Positions 21,209 through 30,610 of a DNA stretch of 34,684 nt are shown one piece after another. The notes beneath the pieces are model-generated. The model was not told the origin of the DNA. It saw nothing but the letters and a program-made list of their open reading frames with translations, and did not search any database. This DNA is from Brachionus plicatilis (lineage: Eukaryota; Rotifera; Eurotatoria; Ploima; Brachionidae), in NCBI GenBank assembly GCA_010279815.1, contig QEOQ01000426.1:496116-530799 (forward strand). Direction: 5' to 3'. Position 1 is the first letter of the stretch. Each line of letters starts with the position of its first letter. The translations under genes and the position numbers were made by a program.

Positions 21209-22170
21209 CACTAGAAGGCCCGGGTGTTTTTTAAACCCCTTTTTGATTTTAAAATGTCAATAAAAATTTTTCTAAGAGGAGTTTTGTCAAATTTTTTTTT
21301 TCCCTAAAAGAAAATGTAAATTTAATTATTATGTTATTTTTGAAAATTAAAAATTATAATAATTTAATGTCAAAAAAAAAATATTCATAAACGCCCGAAG
21401 AGTTTTTTTTGAACCCCTTTAAAATTTTACCTATTATATCGCTTAAAATTCATAAATTCTTAGCATAAAATAATAAAAACTTAAAAAACTATAAAATGCC
21501 AAAACGGACTTCAGCTATCAGTGCTTTAGAACAGCTAACCAAAACAAATGACGCAGATTCAGATGCTTCAGGAGACTCTGATTATGAAAATGAAGACTTT
21601 GATTCGGAAGCTGACTATGTTGAATCTGACGATTCAACAAACGATGAATGCGATGACTCCTAGGACACCGACTGTTAGAAAAAGATTTGCATCAATTGAC
21701 ATGAATTCAGAAAAATCAATACCACCGAAAAAAACGTGTTCAAATGATGATAAAAAAAAGTGTCAGATTAGGTCATGTAATCAAAATAAAACTAATGGAA
21801 CATGTTTTTCTTGTAAAAAATATTGCTGTGGTCCATGTAGTAATAAACAAAAAACACGATTTAAGTCAAAAGTGTTGTGAAGAGGGAAGGAGATTTTAGA
21901 CTCAAACTTTATATATTTTTATGATTTATTTTTTACATAATTATTATTTTTTTGCATATAATTAATTAATTAATTACTATACACGAATAAAGAAGTCAGG
22001 AATAATTTTTTTTCAATAATTTAATGCATTAATAAAGCATAATTAGCTTAAATAAAACTTATTTTCCGCGAATATACTAAATTTTTTGCTTGTTATACAT
22101 TAAATTTAAAAGGGTTTTTTTAGACCCCTGCCGGGCGTTAACGGTATAAAAAAAATCGGGCGTTCAAGTG
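21209..22170. mobile_element. piggyBac-derived deletion element, 962 bases
   Basis: The ends CACTAGAAGGCCCG (21209) and the complement of the right end, CACTTGAACGCCCG (22170), match at 12 of 14 bases. Both are flanked directly by TTAA (21205-21208 and 22171-22174), the invariant piggyBac target site. Subterminal copies of GCCCG followed by a T-run and AACCCC recur at 21218 and 21392 and inverted near 22110-22165. The interior retains only the first and last parts of a piggyBac transposase. Confidence 0.85.
21496..21880 (+). pseudogene. piggyBac transposase remnant: acidic N-terminus plus cysteine-rich tail
   Basis: The ATG at 21496 opens 55 codons (MPKRTSAISALEQL, then a run rich in Asp, Glu and Ser) ending in TAG at 21661, as in piggyBac N-termini. 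A +1 frame then continues through basic codons to a cysteine-rich tail, CQIRSCNQNKTNGTCFSCKK and CCGPC, and stops at 21880. This spacing resembles the C-terminal zinc-binding domain of piggyBac transposases. The DDD catalytic core is wholly absent, which fits an internal deletion between N- and C-terminal segments. Confidence 0.7.
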
Positions 22171-22261
22171 TTAAAGCTAGCATATTGAGTAATAAATCAT
22201 CTAAAATTTAAAAAACTAAAATTCAAACAACTAAAATAAAATATTATTAAAGCATTAATGA

Positions 22262-22580
22262 ACGAAAAATCTTAAATTAAAAAAAATTAATACATTCATC
22301 ATTATCCTCTGATCTTCGGAAAGGTTTTCTTCAAGATAATGTACTAAATGCTTCAATAAATTTTTTTTATTGAGTTTTCTTGGAAATTTTCACCAAATTC
22401 ATTTGACAAAAAGTTTTTCAGTAAAGTATGAACAACTAGACCACATGAAAGTGTTGGAAATTTAGACCCAGACAAAATTTTTGTTGCTTCATAAAGCGGC
22501 TTTAAAACATTAATCAGGGTTTCAATCAAACTCCATTCATTTGAAGAAATTTTCAGCTTTTCTAAAGCTGTTTGTTGTTA
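22262..22580 (-). pseudogene. hAT-2 transposase, middle part
   Basis: From 22580: QTALEKLKISSNEWSLIETL, INVLKPLYEATKILSGSKFP and TLSCGLVVHTLLKNFLSNE, then a shift near 22365, then LLKHLVHYLEENLSEDQRIM. The EW-LIE-L-VLKP-YEATK-LSGSKYPTLS pattern is the helical insert of hAT transposases. It continues toward 20784 across the piggyBac-type insertion. Upstream (above 22600) the hAT frame is lost. Confidence 0.75.
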
Positions 22581-22639
22581 TTTTTTTAAACCAGAAATTA
22601 TTTCTGGTTTCCTAGTAATTTTTTTTCATTCATGGACAA

Positions 22640-23000
22640 TAATTTGTATTATACAACTTAAATATATTCTTGTCAACTTTTCGATTTTTCAATTATTCTC
22701 TTTTATTACTCATTCAACTATTCAACCATTCAATTTTTCAACTTTACATTTTTTCAAATTTTCAATTATTTAATTTTTCAAATTTTCAATTTTTTCTACT
22801 TTTCATTTATTCAACTTTTCATTTATTCAACTTTTCAAATTTTCAATTATTCAATTATTCAATTATTCAATTTTTCAACTTTTCATTTATTCAATTTTTA
22901 AAATTTTTAATTATTCAATTTTTCAAATTTTCATTTATTCAATTATTCTTTTTTTAAAACTAATTCATTAATTCAACTATTCAATTTTTCTATTATTCCA
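22640..23000. repeat. Low-complexity TTCAA / TTTTTC tract
   Basis: About 330 bases of degenerate repeats of TTCAATTATTCAATTTTTC with 9-10 base periodicity. The apparent 95-codon ORF over it is an artefact of the repeat. It lies at the likely left border of the KDZ-containing insertion. Confidence 0.7.
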
Positions 23001-23155
23001 TTTTAAAACTACATTAAAACAAAAAATGTCTAATAAGACGCATGAAAAAAATAAAGTATATAGCGAATTATGATTCAGAGCATTTTTTGAATTTGAAACA
23101 ATCAAAATAACCCAGCATATTAACAAAAAATTTTAAAATAATTTTATTTGTAAGT

Positions 23156-23258
23156 TAAAATAAACCCTAAATTGTAAATATAAATAAACCCTAAATTGTA
23201 AATATAAAATAAACCCTGAATTGACAATGCGTAAAACATCGCCAGACGTTTTACGCAT
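23156..23258. repeat. Short tandem repeat followed by a hairpin
   Basis: Three copies of a 25-27 base unit (AAATAAACCCTAAATTGTAA and variants) run from 23156 to about 23225. They lead directly into a hairpin with perfect 11-base arms ATGCGTAAAAC (23227-23237) and its complement (23248-23258) around a 10-base loop. It could be the end structure of an element. Confidence 0.6.
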
Positions 23259-23650
23259 AGACAATATATGGTTAATTTTAAAATTAGATTTCTTTTAACA
23301 TTAGATTAATTTTAGAAAAAATTAAAAGGGTTCGGGGCGTTGCCCTGGTTTTGGGGACTTCGGCTAATCAAAAAGAGTGAGAGTTTTTTCTTAAATACTG
23401 CTTAATTTATTCATAAAAATTAATTGTTTAGTTTTTGATTTTAAAAAAAAAATTACATAAATACCTATAATTTACTAAGTTATATTTTAATTTGATATTT
23501 CACTGCCAAATATTCTTGATATTATATTTATCATTATATATGGTAGTTTTCGGATTTAGAATAATTTCTTTAATTATAAACGTGTTTGTTGAATATGTTT
23601 ATAAATTATAATTACAATTATGTGCATTTCATATATTTATTTTAAAAATA
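23259..23650. other. AT-rich spacer with a GC-rich patch
   Basis: The only distinctive stretch is 23328-23367 (GGTTCGGGGCGTTGCCCTGG then TTTTGGGGACTTCGGC). It resembles terminal sequence of other mobile elements, but I cannot assign it. Confidence 0.4.
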
Positions 23651-23936
23651 ATTACCGTAAAAATTGTGGAGTTAAATTTGACTTTGAATGATTTTCAAAA
23701 TTTACTCCACAATTTTTCAAAGATGTCCGTTATTTTTCAGCCTTTACTCCTGGAATAGAGCTGAATTTTAGCCTTTATAAATGATTAAAATATTAAATTC
23801 TCCTTTACTCCAGAATTTTAATTAAAATATATTATAACATGTCGGGTATTGTCTTAACTCCAATAGTATAAAGAAGGAACTACAATTTTATTCCTGGAGT
23901 TTTAATCAAGCGGTTACGGTAAAAATTTTAAATTAT
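23651..23936. repeat. Second copy of the 5'-end repeat family, inverted-repeat form
   Basis: The segment begins TTACCGTAAAAATTGTGGAG and ends CAAGCGGTTACGGTAAAAAT, so its tips are inverted. Its right part (23816-23936: AACATG, AACTCC, TCCTGGAGT, CAAGCGGTTACGGTA) aligns with bases 1-95 of the window. Several ACTCC(A/T)GGAAT-like words fill the interior. Confidence 0.5.
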
Positions 23937-24011
23937 AAAATGATTAAAATTGATTTAGAAAAGCGTGCTGAAAAGTGTCATTTCCATAAGCTTAATTAAT
24001 CTATTTTAGGA

Positions 24012-26149
24012 GATGATTTTAAAAAGCTTTTGACAGATTATTGGTTGGCTAATTTTTTATATTTTAAGTGACAGATTTTTCTTTATGTTGAAATTTTTTT
24101 TTTTAAGCTTTTTCAAAAACATTCCATTCGAAAGTCTTTTTCTTGGTCTTCTTTCAGCCTCATCTACATTTTGCGGAAAGTCCACAATTAAAGCAACACC
24201 AGGTTTTAAACAACCGTTTTCATTATACAGTGTCTTTGTTGGTGGAATTAGTAGTAGAAAAAGCAATTGTATCGACTTAATTAAAGACGAATTTACAAAA
24301 GTGTTTAAAATATGCTCTCTACTTAAAATTAATGATGAAAATTGAAGTAATAAAATTCAAATGAATTCAGCGTTGAATAACAGTAAGTTTTCTTGTCTAA
24401 TTGGAATAAAGTGATTGATACAATTAATTTGACTGATTTCTTATTAGTTTTGAAATATATTTTTTTCATACAAAGTTAATTTATATAACTCTAGAAAAAT
24501 TTTCTAGAAAAAAAATTTGACAAATATTGCTTAAAATTAAATATTTATTAGGTGTGACTGTTGAGTCTTTATTCAAAGAATTAAAAAATCACGCAGGTCT
24601 CATGCAATTTTGGGACGAATTTCAGACTTTGCTTAGCAGTTACTCAAAATACAATTCAGATGGTGATTTTTCGAGATCAGTCATTCTGTCAGTCTATAAT
24701 GGTTCCAAAGATTACTCTATTCAGTATAAAAACGCTACACTAAATTTTTCAAACCCGCGAGTCTCAATTTTTACTGCTGGCCACTATCACAAAATTGACG
24801 AGCTTATTGAACTAGAAAAATCTGCTAAAGGTGATGGATTTATTTCCAGATTTTTAATTTTGTTCACCAGAACCTATGAGACTATCTTTAAAAGAACAAA
24901 AAGACTTTAATAATCCTTTTTCATTTCACAATTTATTTCTTGCAATTCAGTTTAAACATTTAGTTCCTATTGAGTACGAATTCGCTATGGAAGGATTTGA
25001 AATGCTAAACGATTCTTGCGAAAAACTCGAAAGAATCTCGGAAAAATTTCAGATGAAAAATTTATTTTTAAGGTTTGTTTAATTTTATTTTTTTTAAATT
25101 TTCAAAATATATAATTCATTACCAAATAATAACTTTTTAAATTCTCTTTAAAGTATATCCACTTAAATTTAAAATAATCTTGAAATTTTCGATTGAAGAA
25201 TATTTTTAGGCTGAAAAACAAATTTATCCTGCTTTTAATTTTGTTTTCATAAAACTTACTAGTTAATATTTGTTTTAAATTAGAGTAAAGCGATCATGAA
25301 AAAAATAAAGAGAGACCATAATTTAATGAAGATCATTTATGCATTTTTCTTTTAGTTAATTTTTTTGGAATGTTTAATAAATATTTATATGGTTTTTCTA
25401 TAAATTTTTTATATTTTAGCGCATCATTTGGCAAAGCGACTGGTCAACTTGTAAGGCTAAGTGAAGTTATTCACTGTCTCGATCAAATAATGAATATTTT
25501 AACTGAGATTGATAGTATTAATGAGTTGGACTATGAAGAATTGACTAAAATTCTTATGGATAAGACTTATTCTAACATCATTACTCGAAAAAATGTTGAG
25601 AAAGCTATCAATGTAAATGAATATTTTCTAAAGCAAAAGCTTTATTTGGCTGGATTTATAGAATTAACAAACACTAATCAATTGACTGAAATTGTACATT
25701 TATATGGAAATCTTTCAAAAAAACTCACAATTGATGAAATAATTGAAGCAAAAATTCTAATTTCACTAAAAAATTCAATTGTGTATCTATCTGAATTTTC
25801 AAGAAAAAAATTTGGAAAAGAGTGTGATTTTATTCGTGCATGTAAAAAACTGGAATCGAAAAAATTCGGAGTTTTTCATGATAATTTGATTAAAGATGGA
25901 AGCACTAAAAAGAGTAAATGTTTTATTAAGAACAATTTTGAAAGCTTGAATGAAGAAGAGAAGCTAAGTTTTATTAATAGACTTATAGAATATAATATTT
26001 CAATTGAAGATTATCAAAATAGTTCCAATTCTAATGAAGGAAATTTTAAATTATTTGAAAATAATTTAGAAAAAAATGGCAAAATAACTGAAAATAATTC
26101 CAATGAAGGAACTTCAAATAGCTTCAAGCGAAAGTCATTTTCAACATAG
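24012..26149 (+). pseudogene. DUF3987-like P-loop protein gene, two lesions
   Basis: DUF3987 proteins are known mainly from phages, plasmids and mobile islands, often beside primases. Likely exons: about 24012-24067, 24108-24382, 24552-25072 and 25420-26149, all in phase. Exon 1 reads DDFKKLLTDYWLANFLYF. Exon 2 has LFLGLLSASSTFCGKSTIKA and a Walker-A-like VGGISSRKSN (near 24238-24267; Arg stands where the second Gly is usual). Exon 3 has VTVESLFKELKNHAGLMQFW followed by Asp-Glu (Walker B, 24614-24619), then SVYNGSKDYSIQYKN, FTAGHYHKIDEL and GDGFISRFLILF. Exon 4 has SASFGKATGQLVRLSEVIHC, then a long lysine- and asparagine-rich tail. Lesions: TGA at 24343-24345 and a one-base shift near 24870. 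N-terminal exons may be missing. The lesions could also be assembly errors, since the partner gene is open. Confidence 0.7.
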
Positions 26150-26203
26150 TTCAACGAAGAGCCAAAAAAATAGTATTTTTATTTACAATTAAAAAATTTG
26201 ATT

Positions 26204-26209
26204 AATAAA
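26204..26209 (+). terminator. Polyadenylation signal after DUF3987-like gene
   Basis: AATAAA 55 bases past the stop at 26147-26149. Confidence 0.45.
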
Positions 26210-26302
26210 ATTCACTCAAAGTTAAATTTACTTATTTTTAATTAAAAAAAATTTATGTAGTAATAAATAACTATTAAATAACATAACAAAAAAATTGAGT
26301 AT

Positions 26303-26308
26303 TATAAA
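26303..26308 (+). promoter_or_regulatory. TATA-like sequence before the KDZ gene
   Basis: TATAAA 25 bases before the ATG at 26333. An in-frame TAG at 26321-26323 excludes upstream extension in this exon, and an acceptor-like tattttag overlaps it, so a 5' noncoding exon is an alternative. Confidence 0.3.
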
Positions 26309-26332
26309 TTGTTTTATTTTTAGACTCTCACA

Positions 26333-28142
26333 ATGAACAAACTAAAAATCTTTCCATTAAAAAACAATGAAGAATTGTTTTCTCTCATATTTTTATGTCT
26401 AAAACTTAACTTGGATTATGAAAAAGAAACTTTGACTGAGGTTTTCAATCCCGAATTTGATCAAAATTTGCATCCTGAAAATGTTACTCCTATTCTTTCG
26501 AAATTGTGCTATTATAATGAATTAAATTTTGGCAATATTTTGATGAAATTTAGGCAATTAACTTGTAGATTGAAAAGTAGGCAAAAATATGTTTGTCCAC
26601 CTGTCAAAAAATGTTTAAAATGTCAAAATTCTCTTTCCTCAAAAGAAGTTAAAAATGTAATTACTTACACCACAAAAGGCTCAGAAGTTATGAAATTTAT
26701 AAAAACTCAATGCTCAGATTGTTGTATTATTCATGAAAATGATAGATATTTGATTAAAGGAGAAAAATTTTTTTACACCCAGTCATTCTCGAAGTTTATT
26801 TCACTAAGTCAATCTTCATCATTTGAAATTGATGTATTAGAAAATTTTGATAACCATTTACTGGTGAATGCTGTCAGCTTTAAAGGTTAAATTTTAAATT
26901 TAATTGAATGAAGTCGTCTATTCAGTTTTTTTTTGATAAAGGATTCACGGACGCATACAATGACCAACACCGGGATAGATCAGTAAAGCCCTTATGTAGG
27001 AAAAGATTAAGTGAAATTTGGTTCACATATAAAATAAGGAGTTTAAATTATAAATATGGATTTGAAAACCAATTTTTTGATCCTAAGTTTACAGATCATT
27101 ATCTTGGATATTTAAATGCAGACTATATCAAATTTTTTTCGATTTATTGGAATAGAAAGCATGATTCAATTTATTGTTCTAAATTTTTATTATGCAAAAA
27201 AACAAGTTAGACAAACTTTATTTAGAATCTTATTAACTTTAATAATATTTTTAGTTGTATTTGATGGGAATCAGAAATGTAAACGTCTTCGGTGTTTAGC
27301 CAGAATGATGACGGGTTTTTTATGTGATGAAACACCAGATCTTGAAAATTACTTTTGCTCTGATCATAAAAATTTCAATATTAAAAGCATTAGTGGAGTT
27401 CAACCTGGTAGGTTCAATAAAATTGGATAATGGACTAAATCTAAATAATTAAGCTGAATTTGATTCAATAATTGATCACATAAAAAGTGCAATTGGAATT
27501 GAATATAAGCTAAAATTTGATTCATCTCCTTATTATAGATGGGTACCAGAAAACTTCATTCAAAAATGGCCTAATGCATTAAATGTGTATTTAAAACGAA
27601 TAAATAATAGAGATGAATCAAAATGTAATGTTGATAAAGACTTATGCTTTAACAAACGAAAGACTGGAGGAATTGTCACGAGTATAACAAGTTGTGGATT
27701 GATCCTGCATTTCAATGAAATTGTTAAAGGAGAATCATTAAGTTCATTACAATGTTCTGTGAAGTCAGTAAAAACAGTTAATGAAAATCTTAAATATGTT
27801 ATTTACGATAATGCTTGTCATTTATCCGAGTATATAGATAAGCATTCAGATAATATTTCAAAAGAATTAATATTCTTAATAGATAGATTTCATTTAAGAT
27901 ACCACACTAGAGATACTTGTCGAGTATTTTATTCATGTGACAATTACGGTGAATTAAATGATTTAAAGACTCAAACATGTGAACAAATTTTTAGCCATAT
28001 TTCAAGATATAAACACTCAGTAAAACATTTTACAAAGAATAGCTTTATTTTCTTTTTTATTTGTTTATTTCAAAGATTAAATGAAAAAAGATGTCAAAGT
28101 TTGGAGAAAAAAAAAGCTATTAATAAAAAAAATTTATTTTAA
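26333..28142 (+). CDS. KDZ-type transposase with N-terminal cysteine cluster (4 exons, open)
   Basis: Probable DDE/RNase-H-fold transposase of the element. Exons 26333-26885, 26942-27205, 27255-27407 and 27454-28142 join in phase across introns of 56, 49 and 46 bases, giving 552 residues without any stop. A cysteine cluster (Cys88, CLKC at 94-97, CSDCC at 127-131) precedes GEKFFYTQSFSKFISLSQ, as in the CxC domains that accompany KDZ transposases. The splice at 26885/26942 rebuilds the continuous motif VSFKGFTDAYNDQH. Candidate catalytic residues are Asp276 (VFDGNQKCKR), Asp442 (YVIYDNACHLSEY) and Glu500 (TQTCEQIFS); between the last two lies FLIDRFHLRYHTRDTC, a hallmark KDZ stretch. Family assignment rests on recalled motifs, not on a search. 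It is shorter than many KDZ proteins. Intactness beside decayed neighbours suggests the element is young. Confidence 0.75.
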
Positions 28143-28167
28143 AATTTAAAAATTAATTATTGGTTTC

Positions 28168-28173
28168 AATAAA
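28168..28173 (+). terminator. Polyadenylation signal of KDZ gene
   Basis: AATAAA 26 bases after the stop at 28140-28142. Confidence 0.6.
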
Positions 28174-28273
28174 GCGAAACGAGAACAGTTGAAAATTCTT
28201 GATGTCCATCGAAATCTAATGAATTTTGCACTAAAAACTGTTCATCCAACACTTTATTCGAATCGGCAACTTG

Positions 28274-29750
28274 CTAAGTATTGATATCCTCATCATCGAC
28301 AAAACTTTCGGCGCTTTGACCAATAAAAGCATCATTAGAATCTACATTAAATTCATCATCAGACAAAAATTGTTCATAACTGGCCATAGTCACGTCTATT
28401 TTTTTAAAGTTAGTTATTTTTTTTAGGATTATATTTAAATTATGGGCAAAACACGATAATCGCTTTCCAAAGGATGTTGAACAAGCTTTTTTATATATCT
28501 TCTGCGTTATCAGTTGTTATTGAAACAATTTTATCCTCTATTTTCAAAATTTTTTGCTCTTTTTTTATGAATGATTTAATTCTGTTGCTCATATGCCTTC
28601 CATAAAATTTTCAAAATCCAATTTCTATTGAATTAAATTTGTAATTTTCTTCAAGAAAATGAGCTGTTAATAATAAATAATACACACAATTTCGGGCTTT
28701 CCAAAGATCTGATGTAAGAGCGATATCATCGATTTTTTCCTTATAATTTAATTAATTTTGCTCTTTACTCAATATAAGGTTTTTTTGGCTTTTTTGTAAT
28801 TAAATTTCTATTCTGCTGGGTTAATCCAGGAACTGCCTTCGATAAAAAATGCTTCATTCCAGATTTAGAAAAATCTCCAAACGGCCTTGAATCAATAATG
28901 ATGCATTCAAGTACGGCCTTATTTAGTTCTTTCCGTCTTTGAGAATCATTTTCAATTTTTATGATTGCAGTAACTTGCGATACGTACAAGAAATCCATGT
29001 TGTGTACTCCACCAAGATGTTTTCTAAGATAAGTATCTGAATTTTTATTATAAAAAAAAGATAAGATATTATAGAGAAGAAGGTAAAAAAAAATTTGGTC
29101 ATCTAAAAATTTTCTTCATTAATTATTTTTAATTATCAAAGCAGTCATAAAAAATTCTTTTGATGATCAAAATTGTGCAGAAATAATTTGCGATCCTAGT
29201 GGTTAAGTCTGAAAAAATTCAGATATACAATTAATTAAAAAAATAATAATTTAATTTGGTAATTTAATCAATTTAAAAATAGATGCTGTAACTTTTATTT
29301 ACTTAATCCAAAATTTCCTATAGCCACTTTGATAATGAGAAAATTACAAAACAAAAAATGTTTTTCACAAAATAAATTTTAACATGATAAGCTTTTAAAA
29401 AAGAAACTTACTTTTAAACAAAGATTACACTGCTAAATTTTATTTCTCTGAAGTTCTAGAACTAATTTAAAATGCTTATAGACCTCCATTGATTCCTCAT
29501 TTTCTACATTTTCTACAATTTCTACATTTTCTACAACATCATTTACTTCAGCAATTTCAGTTTCCATTTCAGCGTCGTTGTATTCATCTGCGTTTTTTTT
29601 CGAGTTATCTTTGTTATTGCTTGAATGTTTCTTCAGCCGGCTAGATGAAACAGGCTGGCTTAAGGATTTTCCTTTATTTTGTTTTACAATTTTATAACGG
29701 GAGCTTAAATCTCGCGATGTTCCTTCATTGAAATTTTTTTGCTTTCCCAT
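28274..29750 (-). pseudogene. hAT-2 transposase, N-terminal part with split BED finger
   Basis: From ATG 29750: MGKQKNFNEGTSRDLSSRYK and an acidic stretch, then VYKHFKLVLELQRNKI, TAG at 29435-29433 (probably once Trp), then QCNLCLK. Next comes an intron-like gap with donor GTAAGT at 29411. From 29036: DTYLRKHLGGVHN, which supplies the histidines of the BED finger; then AVLECIIIDSRPFGDFSKSG, IALTSDLWKARNCVYYLLLT, FYGRHMSNRIKSFIKKEQK, VSITTDNAEDI and RLSCFAHNLNIILKK. These are the standard hAT blocks. Lesions include stops near 28764 and TGA at 28613-28611 (a GFRKF-like motif broken). The last frame (MASYEQFLSDDEFNVDSNDA) ends in TAG at 28274. Confidence 0.8.
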
Positions 29751-30239
29751 ACTCGATTTTTTAAAATGGTAACCAATAAAAAAAATTGCTCATAAATGAA
29801 ATTTAGTTTTTTATGAAATTTTTTTTTTTAAATCAAAATTTTTAAAATTTTTAATAAAATAAGTATATTAAAGTATATTAAAGTATATTAAAGAAAAAAC
29901 ACGAGACTTTATTAGATTTTTTGAGAAGAGAGGTAAGAGAACTAAGGGAGAAAATAAATGAAATAAAAGAGGATTTTTTTAGAAAGGTGTAACAATAATT
30001 AGATCTCGACAATTTGAAATAGAAAACTGTATCAAATGAAAAAAGATTGAAAAATCTGATAAATTTTGATATTATCCTTTTGATGTTTTTTTATTGAATA
30101 GTTAATTATTTTTGATTAAACACTGAAATTCACATTTAAAAAATGTTCTTTAATAACAAATTCAAAAAGAAAGGAGAGCTTATTTGATAGTAAAAATCAA
30201 ATGCTTGTTTTTAAAATCATAAATTATACGTAATTTTAA
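29751..30239. other. 5' flank of hAT-2 transposase, no gene seen
   Basis: AT-rich. AGTATATTAA is repeated three times at 29860-29892. The left edge of the gypsy relic must lie in or just after this stretch, but its first LTR base cannot be fixed. Confidence 0.4.
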
Positions 30240-30323
30240 GTTATACGCAAAAATGCAATAATAAATGAACAAGCCAGCTACCAGGAGGAGAAGTATATTC
30301 TACTTGGACTCACTGGCAAGTGA

Positions 30324-30397
30324 AATAAAATATTCTTTTATTTATCCTTGCTTGTGTCACCCATTTGTTGGCGTGACATAATTGGTGGCAGCGGTGG
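30324..30397 (+). other. LTR 3' edge and primer-binding-like site
   Basis: AATAAA at 30324, then the LTR end CGTGACA (30378), then a 4-base gap and TGGTGGCAGCGGTGG. PBS sequences begin TGG to pair with a tRNA CCA end. The priming tRNA cannot be named from here. Confidence 0.4.
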
Positions 30398-30610
30398 TTG
30401 CAGCCAAAAAGTAAACACTCAAAGAGAAAGTTTGAGTTCGCGGTAAACACCCTAACAGGTGGTACCTAAAGGGTATAACCGGACTTTTTCCGACTCTAAT
30501 ATTTAGGTTAGGATAAATCACTTCCAAAAAGAAGTTGCGGTCACTTGTTAAGGCGAAGGTCAAAATTTTTTCGATCTGCCAATAATAACATAAACCGCAT
30601 TATAACTCAA

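Larger units (their letters stand above)
24012..28173 (+). mobile_element. Two-gene KDZ / DUF3987 transposon (core)
   Basis: Two plus-strand genes with small introns lie inside the minus-strand hAT-2 coding region: a DUF3987-like gene (24012-26149) and a KDZ-type transposase (26333-28142). They are 183 bases apart, each with its own polyadenylation signal. hAT-2 codons are present on both sides (22262-22580 and 28274 upward), so the pair entered as an insertion. I could not find the terminal inverted repeats or target duplication. The left border lies between 22600 and 24000 and the right between 28142 and 28274. Confidence 0.6.

Noticed and set aside
22670..22957. 95-codon Phe-rich ORF
   Set aside because: It is an artefact of the TTCAA/TTTTTC low-complexity tract.
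23156..23225. AAACCCTAA words resembling telomere repeats
   Set aside because: Only three copies, embedded in a 25-27 base unit; not a telomeric array.
23816..23936. Left inverted end of the KDZ/DUF3987 element
   Set aside because: No matching inverted sequence is seen near 28142-28274, and the same repeat occurs at the window start far from any KDZ gene.
24343..24345. TGA read as an amino acid (alternative code)
   Set aside because: The NUDT9-like and protease-homolog genes both use TGA as their normal stop, so recoding is not supported.
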